Below the pieces are notes generated by a model that saw only the letters and a program-made list of their open reading frames with translations, was not told the DNA's origin and did not search any database. A DNA stretch of 50,030 nt from Flavobacteriales bacterium (GTDB taxonomy: Bacteria > Bacteroidota > Bacteroidia > Flavobacteriales > Weeksellaceae), in the NCBI GenBank assembly GCA_002747105.1, contig PDSY01000019.1:1-50030 (forward strand). Direction: 5' to 3'. Position numbers and translations under genes: made by a program. Shown here piece by piece: positions 1-8,765 of the stretch; the stretch's first letter is position 1, and each line of letters starts with the position of its first letter.

Positions 1-180
1 ACATTCTATAAAAACTAAAAAAAACACTAATAATTGTATTTTATATATTGCTGACTTACAGATATATAAAACATTTTTTCGCCTATAATTTATATTATGT
101 TAAATTGTATAGATATCAGAAAAAGCAACTTTCCTTTTCTGATATAATATATACTACTCTACAAAGATCTGTTTGCAAGT
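1..180. other. Noncoding window edge with an inverted repeat
   Basis: No gene is visible in this AT-rich stretch. An 11-bp perfect inverted repeat (ATATCAGAAAA at 113-123 and TTTTCTGATAT at 135-145, 11-nt loop) lies just downstream of the minus-strand histidine decarboxylase stop. It could fold at the 3' end of that transcript. No clear T-run follows on the minus strand, so a terminator role is only possible. Confidence 0.4.
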
Positions 181-1344
181 TTATTTGAAAATACTAGATG
201 GATAATGAATAATTTTATCTTTTTCTTCGTGCTGAGAATTTTTTACATCTTCCACAAAGGCATCAATATTTTCTTTCCGAACATTTGGCATACAAATAAT
301 ATGAGAAATATTTCCTTCCGTAGCCAATTGCCATTTTTCTTTTACCTTCTGTGTTGTTTTAGGAAAAACAACGGTAATAGCATTCGGATTTCGCCAAGCA
401 TCAATACCGATTTCCCTTAATTTTTGCTCACAATATTCAGCGATTTCAAGGCTTTTGAGGTATCGTTTTTTCAATCCTTCCACTCCCATTTTCTTAATCG
501 CATACCATAAAATCAGTGGTGAATGCCCGTTTCGAGAACCCGTAATCGTCGTATCCGAAGAACCAATATACGCAATAGCTTTGGAAATTCTATCTCGATT
601 GGTTTTCTTGGCAATCAGCACACCTGTTGGGATGGGCGAACCGATAAATTTATGCCCACTAATCGAAATACTATCCGCTCCATCGGCTAAATCAAAGGCT
701 GGTTTATCTTCCATGAAATTACCAAAACTCCCTGCCAATGCACCATCACAATGAATATAATGATTATGAATCGCCAATTTTTTTAGAATAGATTTTATTT
801 TTGAAACATCATCTTTTGCCTCTTTCATCGTCGTTCCAAAATTTGTCAGAACAATAACAGGAAGATGTCGATTCATTTTAACGGCATTTTCAAAATCTTC
901 ATAATCTATTTCGTCGTTTTCTTGTGCCTTAATGGTAATACTCGGAATATTCAATAAATGAATATTTTTTCGAACACTATAATGCGTTGCTTCCGAATAA
1001 TAAACCATTGCATTAGGATACAATTCCCTCGCTAAATACAATCCATAAAGGTTACTTTCTGAACCTCCATTGGTGACATAACCCCAAAAATCTTTTGGAT
1101 TGGCTCTGAATAATTCAGCGAAAAAAGCAATCACTTCTCGTTCCATTTGGTGGGTATGAACCAAATAAGTACAAGGCTCAAAAGGATCTCCCAAATTATT
1201 AATTGGATACTTGAAAAAATCGTATAATTCCGAATAATCAAAGTCCTTGGAAACAGGATAACCTAAAAAATTATCTCTTGCATTTTGCAATTCCTGTTGT
1301 AATCTATCTAATTGTATTTTTATCTCTTCTGAATGATGATTCAT
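181..1344 (-). CDS. hdc: PLP-dependent histidine decarboxylase
   Basis: This 387-residue protein belongs to the group II pyridoxal-phosphate decarboxylases and most resembles the histidine decarboxylases that make histamine from histidine with release of CO2. Visible hallmarks are TNGGSESN (residues 91-98), HCDGA (198-202, the Asp that contacts the PLP pyridine) and SGHKFIGSP, whose Lys232 is at the Schiff-base position of the Morganella-type enzyme. The length fits that family (about 380). The enzyme should be cytoplasmic. The start ATG is only 5 bp after the TonB-dependent receptor stop, so it is the last gene of a kdsA-receptor-hdc operon. Substrate specificity within group II (histidine versus another amino acid) is inferred from overall similarity, not proven. 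Confidence 0.82.
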   Translation of the reverse strand: MNHHSEEIKIQLDRLQQELQNARDNFLGYPVSKDFDYSELYDFFKYPINNLGDPFEPCTYLVHTHQMEREVIAFFAELFRANPKDFWGYVTNGGSESNLYGLYLARELYPNAMVYYSEATHYSVRKNIHLLNIPSITIKAQENDEIDYEDFENAVKMNRHLPVIVLTNFGTTMKEAKDDVSKIKSILKKLAIHNHYIHCDGALAGSFGNFMEDKPAFDLADGADSISISGHKFIGSPIPTGVLIAKKTNRDRISKAIAYIGSSDTTITGSRNGHSPLILWYAIKKMGVEGLKKRYLKSLEIAEYCEQKLREIGIDAWRNPNAITVVFPKTTQKVKEKWQLATEGNISHIICMPNVRKENIDAFVEDVKNSQHEEKDKIIHYPSSIFK

Positions 1345-1349
1345 TATTT

Positions 1350-3554
1350 TTATTTGAATTTAAAGTTAAGTTTTAGGTTAAAAAATCGACCTGTTAGATT
1401 CACAGGAACAGGATAAATATAATTCGTACTAACATCTGTAACCCATTGATTAGCAATTGTATTATAAATATTGAAAGCATTAAAAACCTGAATACCCAAA
1501 GACAGCTCATCGAAGTTTCTTAAAAATCCATAATATTCATTTTTCTTTTTACTTTCAATAAAGACATACGACAAACCAATATCTACTCTTTTATAAGACG
1601 GCAAAGTTTTTTGAAACGCATAAGGATCACTAAATAAAGGCGAACCATTCGGCAATCCCATGGCATACACTCCTGTTAAATTTACCCGCATTTTTGGGAA
1701 TTTTGGCATATAATCTTGATAAAAAATCGAAAATCTCAACCTTTGGTCACTCGGTCTTGGGATATTTCCTTTTCCGTCGATATTTTCATACACTCTTGCA
1801 TAACTTGCACTTAGCCAAGAATCTATCCCTGGAACAAATTCCCCATACAATCGAGTATCAATTCCGTAAGCATAACCATTTGCATTATTTTTCCCTGTAT
1901 ATCGAATCCTTACATTATCTAAATAATACGGAATTAAATGATCCATTTTTTTATAATACACTTCAGTGGTGAGTTTAAATGGTCTTTCCGACATACTGAA
2001 CTCATAGTCAGCTCCTAAAATCGCCTGAATAGAGCGTTGAGATTTAATATTAGGATTAAATGAACCATCTAAATTTTTAATCTCCTTATAAAAAGGTGCC
2101 TGATAATAAACTCCTCCCGACAAACGGAACAAAACATCACTTTGCCAATCGGGTTTCATTGCCAATTGTAACCTTGGGGAAATAATCGTTTCCTTATTGT
2201 AATCCCAATGAGAAAGCCTCGCCCCTGCATTAATAAAGGCTTTATGATTGCCCAATCTCATCTTCTGAGAATACTGAACATAACCAGAATAACGATTGGT
2301 TGTAATCTCATTATTTCCTTTAATATGGTATAATAATTCTAAATCCGAAGCATCTAAATTCGCAGGATTTTCAATATAATCCCTTGGAACACTATATCCC
2401 AAAGAATCTTGTAATTTCCATTCGTTGGTCAGGTCTTTGACACTTTGTTTTTCGAGTTTAAAACCAAATTCTATATCGGAATTTCGGGTCGGAGAATATT
2501 TATTTCTCAACTGAACGCCATAATTTTTCACCCATAAATCATTCCTTGCATTTTCTATCTGTCCACCTACATCATAGGAAGTGACAGGGTCGCCCGTTTC
2601 TGGGTCAAAGGCTTGAAGAACATAACCAGAGGCAATGCTATAATATTCTCTTTCTCGGTTTTGATACGCAAACGCATTTAGGTTAAAATCCCATTTTCTG
2701 CTTGGGCGATACCTTACCGAAAAATTTCCTAAACTATTTTTATATTGGTCATTCTCTCTTCCTCCATAATAAACATTCAGCTTAATAGGATTTTGCACGG
2801 TTCCAAATTCTACCACTTTTTTCTTAGGAATCATCTCATAATCGTTTTTGGAATAAACCCCAATGAACGAAAAAGATAATTTTTTATTCACATGATAATT
2901 CAGATAAGATTGGAAATCCATATACTGAGGATTGAAATCGGTATCTCCTTTTAAGGTGTTGAGAATCAAATTGGTATTTCTATATCTCCCTGAAACTAAT
3001 GCGGTTAGTTTTTTATCATTCGTTGCCAATCCTGTGGTCAGCCTCCCTCCTATTAAACTCGCTTCTCCTCCTAATTCAAACTTTTTCGGTTCTCGGTAAT
3101 AAATATTTAATGCCGAAGACATTTTATCGCCATATTTCGCTTCAAAACCACCTGCCGAAAAATTGACTGTTGAAACCATATCAGGGTTAATGATACTCAT
3201 TCCCTCTTGCATAGAATTACGAATAAGGAAAGGTCTATATAACTCTAAATCATTAATATAGATTAAATTTTCATCGTAACTTCCACCACGCACCATATAC
3301 TGTGAAGATAGTTCGGTATTGGAATTAACAGACGGTAAAGTTTTAATAATTCCCTCTATCCCACCTGATGCCGAAACAACTTGCTGAGCATCTTTGGTAT
3401 TGATTTTAACGCTCGTTAGTCCTTTCTTTTTTGATCTTCTTTGGAAGATAATTTCTTCTATATTTTTGGTTTTCACTTCATCATCATCTTGTCCATAAAT
3501 GGATACCGAACTGATGACCAATAGAGAAATGAATATTTTTGAATTAAATTTCAT
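1350..3554 (-). CDS. TonB-dependent outer-membrane receptor
   Basis: A 734-residue outer-membrane protein. It has an N-terminal signal peptide ending near VSIYGQ, a short acidic stretch, then a plug domain (about residues 45-150, with VRGGSYDENLIYINDLE), followed by many amphipathic beta strands with alternating aromatic residues, and a C-terminal strand ending in Phe (LNFKFK). This is the layout of TonB-dependent receptors that import bulky ligands using energy from TonB-ExbBD. The carboxypeptidase-like N-terminal domain common in SusC proteins is absent and no SusD neighbour is present, so a glycan-uptake role is not indicated. The gene starts 12 bp after kdsA and ends 5 bp before hdc. The ligand cannot be read from the sequence. 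Confidence 0.85.
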   Translation of the reverse strand: MKFNSKIFISLLVISSVSIYGQDDDEVKTKNIEEIIFQRRSKKKGLTSVKINTKDAQQVVSASGGIEGIIKTLPSVNSNTELSSQYMVRGGSYDENLIYINDLELYRPFLIRNSMQEGMSIINPDMVSTVNFSAGGFEAKYGDKMSSALNIYYREPKKFELGGEASLIGGRLTTGLATNDKKLTALVSGRYRNTNLILNTLKGDTDFNPQYMDFQSYLNYHVNKKLSFSFIGVYSKNDYEMIPKKKVVEFGTVQNPIKLNVYYGGRENDQYKNSLGNFSVRYRPSRKWDFNLNAFAYQNREREYYSIASGYVLQAFDPETGDPVTSYDVGGQIENARNDLWVKNYGVQLRNKYSPTRNSDIEFGFKLEKQSVKDLTNEWKLQDSLGYSVPRDYIENPANLDASDLELLYHIKGNNEITTNRYSGYVQYSQKMRLGNHKAFINAGARLSHWDYNKETIISPRLQLAMKPDWQSDVLFRLSGGVYYQAPFYKEIKNLDGSFNPNIKSQRSIQAILGADYEFSMSERPFKLTTEVYYKKMDHLIPYYLDNVRIRYTGKNNANGYAYGIDTRLYGEFVPGIDSWLSASYARVYENIDGKGNIPRPSDQRLRFSIFYQDYMPKFPKMRVNLTGVYAMGLPNGSPLFSDPYAFQKTLPSYKRVDIGLSYVFIESKKKNEYYGFLRNFDELSLGIQVFNAFNIYNTIANQWVTDVSTNYIYPVPVNLTGRFFNLKLNFKFK

Positions 3555-3566
3555 CGAAATTAAATT

Positions 3567-4376
3567 TTATAAAATAGCTTGTCTGACTTTCGTTAATTTG
3601 GCTAATAAATCATCTAACTGATTCAAAGGTAACATATTAGCTCCATCGGATTTTGCTTCGCTTGGATTTTGATGTGTTTCTATAAAAAGTCCATCTACAC
3701 CAGTGGCAATTCCTGCCTTGGCAATGGTTTCTATCAACTGAGGTTTTCCACCAGTAACACCAGAACTTTGGTTAGGTTTTTGCAAAGAATGCGTCACATC
3801 TAAAATCACAGGAGCATAGTTTTTCATTACAGGAATACCCGTGAAATCAACCACCAAATCGCTATATCCAAAAGAATTTCCTCTTTCTATAATCGCTACT
3901 TTTTCATTTCCTGCATCTTTCACTTTATTTACCGCAAATTGCATTGCATCGGGCGAAAGAAATTGTCCTTTCTTCAAAGAAACGCATTTCCCTGTTTTAG
4001 CGGCCGCCACCACTAAATCGGTTTGTCTGACCAAAAAAGCAGGAATTTGTAATACGTCTACAAATTGAGATGCCATTTCTGCATGATGATTTTCATGAAT
4101 ATCCGTCGTCGTTGGAATATTGAACTCCTCTCCTACTTTTCTAATGATTTTCAAGGCTTTTTCATCGCCAATACCTGTAAATGAATCGATTCTACTGCGA
4201 TTGGCTTTTTTGAAACTTCCCTTAAAAATATAAGGGATTTTATATTTATTAGTGATTTCTATCACTTTTTCAGCGATGTCCATTGCCATTTTTTCATTTT
4301 CAATCGCACAAGGTCCCGCAATGAGAAAAAAGTTATCAGAATCCTGATGATGAATATTTTGAAGATGTTGTATCAT
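3567..4376 (-). CDS. kdsA: 3-deoxy-8-phosphooctulonate synthase (KDO-8-P synthase)
   Basis: This 269-residue enzyme condenses phosphoenolpyruvate with arabinose 5-phosphate to give KDO-8-phosphate, the precursor of the KDO of the LPS inner core. It carries the family signatures FLIAGPCAIE near the N terminus, FKGSFKKANRSR, and the later DVTHSLQKPNQSSGVTGG and GLFIETHQNP segments of the TIM-barrel active site. The length is normal for the family. It is the first gene of a minus-strand operon with a TonB-dependent receptor and histidine decarboxylase, and is preceded by a good Bacteroidota promoter. It acts in the cytoplasm. The identification is secure. Confidence 0.96.
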   Translation of the reverse strand: MIQHLQNIHHQDSDNFFLIAGPCAIENEKMAMDIAEKVIEITNKYKIPYIFKGSFKKANRSRIDSFTGIGDEKALKIIRKVGEEFNIPTTTDIHENHHAEMASQFVDVLQIPAFLVRQTDLVVAAAKTGKCVSLKKGQFLSPDAMQFAVNKVKDAGNEKVAIIERGNSFGYSDLVVDFTGIPVMKNYAPVILDVTHSLQKPNQSSGVTGGKPQLIETIAKAGIATGVDGLFIETHQNPSEAKSDGANMLPLNQLDDLLAKLTKVRQAIL

Positions 4377-4398
4377 TCTTAGACTAATTTTTAAAGTG

Positions 4399-4428
4399 TA
4401 AAGATACCATATTTTTTTTATTGTACAA
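4399..4428 (-). promoter_or_regulatory. kdsA promoter, TTG-N19-TATCTTTA
   Basis: On the minus strand TTG (4426-4428) is followed after exactly 19 bp by TATCTTTA (4399-4406). This matches the Bacteroidota -33/-7 consensus (TTTG and TAnnTTTG) apart from the final base of the -7 box. The predicted start of transcription is about 15 nt before the kdsA ATG. Confidence 0.6.
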
Positions 4429-4595
4429 TTTTGTTATTATACCGTATTATAAGGTTACGGAGGTTATGATATAGAGATGTAACGCATTACGCCTCTACTT
4501 TGAACTTTTAAACTTTAAACTCATTTCTAACCTTGTGTTAAAAATAATGTATTGAACTTGTATATTGATGCTCCTCTCCTTCCAAAAAAACTCAT

Positions 4596-4603
4596 TATCT
4601 TTG
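4596..4603 (+). promoter_or_regulatory. mutS2 -7 box, predicting a leaderless start
   Basis: TATCTTTG matches TAnnTTTG. The GTG start codon of mutS2 begins at 4608, only 4 nt downstream, which is about where transcription should begin. No convincing -33 TTG is seen at the usual spacing (nearest TTG 28 bp away). Confidence 0.5.
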
Positions 4604-4607
4604 CGTC

Positions 4608-6758
4608 GTGAAAATTTATCAGGAAGACTTTAACGAATTAGAATTTCCAGCATTGCTTTCGGAAATTTCGCCTTTTGCCTATAATGCTAAAACAGCAAAA
4701 AAAATCCTTCAGTTGCAACCATTGGAGGAACAAAAAGCGATTACTGAACTCAAAAAAACAGCAGAATTTACGACCAGTTTTGAGAGTGAAACGCCTATCC
4801 CTTTTGATGAATTTGATGACATCGAAAAGGAACTGAAACTGATGACGATAGAGAATTTCAGGCTTGAAAACTCAGCGTTTATGAAAATTAAAAGTATGAC
4901 GCTACAAGTCGGGAAATTACAAAACTTCTTTCCTAAATGGGAAGAATATTTCCCTCTACTCAAAGAGCAAGTAGAAGAATTAGACTATCAAAAAATTATC
5001 GCTGATAAAATCACTAAAGTTTTCAATCGTTTTGGAGAAGTTAAAAACGATGCCTCTCCTATTTTAGAGGAAATAAGAAGAAATATCAATCACGCCAAAA
5101 GAGCCATTCAAGAGAATTTTAGCAAGGCTTTAAGTTCGGCATCAGAAAAAGGTTATTTAGATGATATTCGAGAAAGTATCATTGACGACCAAAGGGTTCT
5201 TGCCGTAAAAACAGGCTTTAAGAAAAGGCTTTCAGGAAGAATTTTAGGTGTTTCAAAAACAGGTTCTATTACTTATATTCAGCCTGATAATGTGGTAAAA
5301 CATCATTTTAAACTCAAAGAAAACGAAAACCAAGAGAAAAAAGAAATTGATAAAATTTTACGAAAACTCACTGCCGAAATCGCTGAATTTCAACCTCAAT
5401 TAATTGATTATCAAAATTACCTTTTCGATTTAGACATTACGAGAGCCAAGGCACTTTTTGCCCGTAAAATCAATGGTGTATTACCGAAAATCAATCCTCA
5501 TAAAACTTTAAAACTGATTAATGCTTACCACCCTCTTTTGTGGTTGCAAAATCAAGAGGAAAACAAGACCATTCATCCTCAAACGCTCAAACTGACAGAA
5601 CACAACCGAATTATTGGAATTTCGGGACCCAATGCAGGAGGGAAATCCATTACTTTAAAAACCGTTGGACTTTTACAATTGATGATACAAAGTGGAATTT
5701 TGGTGCCTGTTCATCCGAAATCAGAAATGTTTTTCTTTGATAATATAATGACCGATATTGGTGATAATCAATCTATTGAAAATCATCTTTCCACCTATTC
5801 TTCTCGCCTTAAAAAAATGGGTCAAATCATTAAAAAGGCAGATAATAACACCTTATTATTAATTGATGAATTTGGTACAGGTTCTGACCCTGAACTTGGT
5901 GGTGCTTTGGCAGAAAGTTTCTTGGAATTTTTCTATCAAAAGAAAAGTTTTGCGATTATTACAACGCATTACACCAATATTAAACTAAAAATTGAGCAAC
6001 TGCCTAATGCTCAAAATGCAGCAATGCTTTTTGATGAAAAAACTTTGCAACCAATGTACAAATTGGAAGTAGGACAAGCAGGTAGTTCGTTTACTTTTGA
6101 GGTGGCAGAAAAGAATAAAATCCCTTATTTTATCATTAAAAAAGCGAAAGATAAAGTGGTTCACGATGTGGTGAATTTAGATAAGACGATTGTTAAACTT
6201 CAACAAGAAAAATTTGAAGTTGAAAAACTAAAAACCAATCTTTCCGAACAAAAAGAAAATACCCAAAACAAAAGAGATAACCTCCATAAATTAAACGAAC
6301 AACTTGAACAAAAACTTTATAATTTTCAAAAACTTTACGAAAGTGAACACCGAAAATTACAATTTGGAAACAAAATAGAGAGTTTTGTTGATAGCTATAT
6401 TAATGGGAAACACCGAAAGCATATTGTAAAGGATTTTGTGAAATTATTGGAGCAAGAAAAACACCGAAAATTAGGAACTGATAAAGACGAAAACAAGAAA
6501 TTGAAAGTCATTAAAAAGAAAATCACTCAGCAACTAAAAAAAGTGGAAGTTCAGGAGAAAATTGCCGAAACCAACGAAAAATTAATCCAAGAAACCAAAA
6601 AGGAAAGAGCCGTTTGGCTAAAACCTGGGCAAAGGGTAAGGATAAAGGGTAGTTCTTCTGTGGGAACGATTTTGGAAATTCATAAAAACGGAAAGGCTAC
6701 GATTAATTACGGAAAATTTAAAACGCAGATTTCACAAGACGAATTGGAAAGAGTTTGA
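4608..6758 (+). CDS. mutS2: MutS2-family ATPase lacking the Smr nuclease domain
   Basis: A 716-residue MutS homologue. It has the coiled core region (about 1-300), Walker A GISGPNAGGKS (337-347), Walker B LLLIDEFGTGSDP (around 416-428), then TTHYTNIK, a long charged coiled coil (about 510-650) and a C-terminal KOW-like beta segment ending QISQDELERV. MutS2 proteins bind branched DNA or collided ribosomes. The protein stops where the roughly 80-residue Smr endonuclease domain would begin in the Bacillus protein (785 residues), so it should bind and hydrolyse ATP but lack that nuclease. As I recall this shortened form is common in flavobacteria. The GTG start is supported by agreement with the family N terminus (KIYQEDFNELEFP) and by the promoter box 4 nt upstream. 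Confidence 0.9.
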   Translation: MKIYQEDFNELEFPALLSEISPFAYNAKTAKKILQLQPLEEQKAITELKKTAEFTTSFESETPIPFDEFDDIEKELKLMTIENFRLENSAFMKIKSMTLQVGKLQNFFPKWEEYFPLLKEQVEELDYQKIIADKITKVFNRFGEVKNDASPILEEIRRNINHAKRAIQENFSKALSSASEKGYLDDIRESIIDDQRVLAVKTGFKKRLSGRILGVSKTGSITYIQPDNVVKHHFKLKENENQEKKEIDKILRKLTAEIAEFQPQLIDYQNYLFDLDITRAKALFARKINGVLPKINPHKTLKLINAYHPLLWLQNQEENKTIHPQTLKLTEHNRIIGISGPNAGGKSITLKTVGLLQLMIQSGILVPVHPKSEMFFFDNIMTDIGDNQSIENHLSTYSSRLKKMGQIIKKADNNTLLLIDEFGTGSDPELGGALAESFLEFFYQKKSFAIITTHYTNIKLKIEQLPNAQNAAMLFDEKTLQPMYKLEVGQAGSSFTFEVAEKNKIPYFIIKKAKDKVVHDVVNLDKTIVKLQQEKFEVEKLKTNLSEQKENTQNKRDNLHKLNEQLEQKLYNFQKLYESEHRKLQFGNKIESFVDSYINGKHRKHIVKDFVKLLEQEKHRKLGTDKDENKKLKVIKKKITQQLKKVEVQEKIAETNEKLIQETKKERAVWLKPGQRVRIKGSSSVGTILEIHKNGKATINYGKFKTQISQDELERV

Positions 6759-6906
6759 TGTTGAATGGTTTAAAATTCAATACTACCTGATATTAAAGGT
6801 TAAACTTATTGGATTTTTTTAAGAAACATAACATCTTTTAATATTGTTAAAAACAAAAGTCATTTCCATTAAAAGTTTACATTTTCGAAAAAATTAACAT
6901 AATAAA

Positions 6907-8577
6907 ATGAACAATAAGAATATTTTTATAAAAGCTATAATTTTAGTTTTGATATTGAGTATTACCAACCTGATGGCACAGAAAATACCAGCAATGCAAC
7001 CGAATAAAACTGTCAATGGTAAGAAAGAAGGTAAATGGTTAATTTGGTTGAATAAATATGAAGAAAAAACCAATAAAAAAGAAAGGGTTAATTACTATTT
7101 AATAGTGAGTTATAAAAATGATACGCTGGACGGAAAATACACCCAATATTACAAAAATGGTGTCAAAATAGAAGAGAAAAATTATATCGGTGGAAAACTA
7201 AATGGGAAATACATCGAATATTATGAAGATGGGAGCATTTCGGGAGAATCGAATTATAAAGATGGTGAATTGGATGGAGAATACACTGAATATTATGAGA
7301 ATGGAAATATTGCAAGAAAAGAGTATTATAAAAATGGAGAAGTAGATGGTGAGTATATTGAGTATCACGAAAATGGAAGTATTTGGGAGAAAGGAAATAT
7401 GATCAATGGTAAGGAAGAGGGGAAAGTTATTTGGTATTATGAAAATGGAAAACTATGGAAAAAAGAACATTATAAAGACGGTGAAAAGCATGGAAGCCAA
7501 ATCAAATACTATCGTAATGGTAAGAAAAAAGAAAAATATATTTACAAAAATGGTGCAAAAAATGGTAAAGCCATAATCTACTATGATAATGGTAATAAAA
7601 AAGAGCAATCCTTTTACAAAAACAATAAAAAAGAAGGGAAACATATTGAATATTATTTCGATGGCAATATCAAAATGGAAGAAGATTATAAAAACGGAAA
7701 AGTAAATGGAAAGCGAATTAGGTATGATGAAAAAGGAAATGTTAATATGGAGGTGCAGTTAAAAAATGGGAAATTAAACGGAAAAATAATTCAATACAAT
7801 GAGGACGGAAGCGTGTGGAAGGTAGAAAATTATAAGAATGGAGAGGAAGAAGGAAAGTTTATAACATATTATGCTAATGGAAGTATTCGGAGGGAAAGGA
7901 ATTATAAAAATGGGGAATTAGATGGAGAGGAAATCGAATATCACAAAAATGGGAAAATAGATACAAAAGCACATTATGTCAATGGAGAGTTAGATGGAAA
8001 AGTTACCAAATATTATTACAATGGTGACATAAAAGAAGAATGTAACTTTAAAAATGGTGAACTAGAAGGAAAATTTATTGAATATTATATTGACCATACA
8101 GTAGCCAAAGAAAGTTATTATATAAATGGTAAGCTCGAAGGAAAGTATTTTGAATATTATTACAATGGAAATCTACAAATAGAAATGGATTTCAAAAATG
8201 GAAAGGTAAACGGAAAAATAATTGAGTATTATAAAAACGAAAGGGTAAAGGTAAAAAGGAGTATTAAAAATAATCAATTAGATGGAAAAACGATTATATA
8301 CTATGAAAATGGTAATGTGAAAGCAGAGATAGACTTCAAAAATGGAAAATTTGTTGCATATTATGAAGATGGAAATTTGGAGGCAAAAGGAAATTTTAGA
8401 GAAGAGAAAATAGAAGGCGAATATACTGAGTATTATCAAAATGGGAAGTTGAAAGAAAAAAGAAATTTTAAAAACAACAAAGAAGATGGGAAATCAATAA
8501 AGTATGATGAAAATGGAAAAATAATAGAAACAAAATTCTATGAAAACGGAAAAGAAATAAAAAATAAAACCAATTGA
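6907..8577 (+). CDS. Secreted MORN-like repeat protein (YwqK type)
   Basis: This 556-residue protein has a signal peptide (hydrophobic stretch, cleavage near NLMAQ) and consists almost entirely of about twenty tandem 24-residue units of the form YKNGELDGEYTEYYENGNI. This is the MORN variant repeat of Bacteroidota proteins often labelled YwqK-family antitoxin. Each unit predicts a beta hairpin, so the whole should form a long beta sheet or solenoid outside the cytoplasm. One unit near residues 476-493 is shortened by six residues (FKNGKFVAYYEDG). There is no adjacent toxin gene, so the antitoxin label should not be taken as function. It stands alone between mutS2 and an acyl-CoA enzyme. Confidence 0.85.
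   Translation: MNNKNIFIKAIILVLILSITNLMAQKIPAMQPNKTVNGKKEGKWLIWLNKYEEKTNKKERVNYYLIVSYKNDTLDGKYTQYYKNGVKIEEKNYIGGKLNGKYIEYYEDGSISGESNYKDGELDGEYTEYYENGNIARKEYYKNGEVDGEYIEYHENGSIWEKGNMINGKEEGKVIWYYENGKLWKKEHYKDGEKHGSQIKYYRNGKKKEKYIYKNGAKNGKAIIYYDNGNKKEQSFYKNNKKEGKHIEYYFDGNIKMEEDYKNGKVNGKRIRYDEKGNVNMEVQLKNGKLNGKIIQYNEDGSVWKVENYKNGEEEGKFITYYANGSIRRERNYKNGELDGEEIEYHKNGKIDTKAHYVNGELDGKVTKYYYNGDIKEECNFKNGELEGKFIEYYIDHTVAKESYYINGKLEGKYFEYYYNGNLQIEMDFKNGKVNGKIIEYYKNERVKVKRSIKNNQLDGKTIIYYENGNVKAEIDFKNGKFVAYYEDGNLEAKGNFREEKIEGEYTEYYQNGKLKEKRNFKNNKEDGKSIKYDENGKIIETKFYENGKEIKNKTN
7099..8560 (+). repeat. Tandem 72-bp coding repeats (MORN-like)
   Basis: About twenty diverged units with a 72-bp (24-codon) period lie inside the secreted MORN-like gene. 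Examples start at 7255 and 7327 (TAT AAA ... GGT/GGA GA). Divergence is high at the nucleotide level, so the array is old rather than freshly amplified. Confidence 0.8.
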
Positions 8578-8728
8578 CGATAAGAATAACTTTAGTTTCA
8601 CTAATAAAAACAATACCTTACCTAGAAAACACCCTATTTCCGACAAGTATCAAATGAATTTAAGAAGTTTGAAATAATTTTAACAAAAAATTGACTTTTC
8701 TCATACGTTAGTTCATTAGTAATTTCTT

Positions 8729-8736
8729 ATTTTTGC
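8729..8736 (+). promoter_or_regulatory. -7 box upstream of the acetyl-CoA hydrolase gene
   Basis: TATTTTTG followed by C matches TAnnTTTG. It lies 29 nt before the ATG at 8766, giving a short leader. A weak -33 candidate (GTTAG) lies near 8707-8711. A TTG codon inside this box is in frame with the gene but is unlikely to be its start. Confidence 0.5.
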
Positions 8737-8765
8737 ACGAAATAATTATCAATTTAAAAATCACG

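Noticed and set aside
205..754. Plus-strand open frames opposite the histidine decarboxylase gene
   Set aside because: They lie antisense to a gene with clear family motifs and have no recognisable protein features.
7099..8560. CRISPR array
   Set aside because: The 72-bp periodicity is protein-coding, diverged and without spacers.
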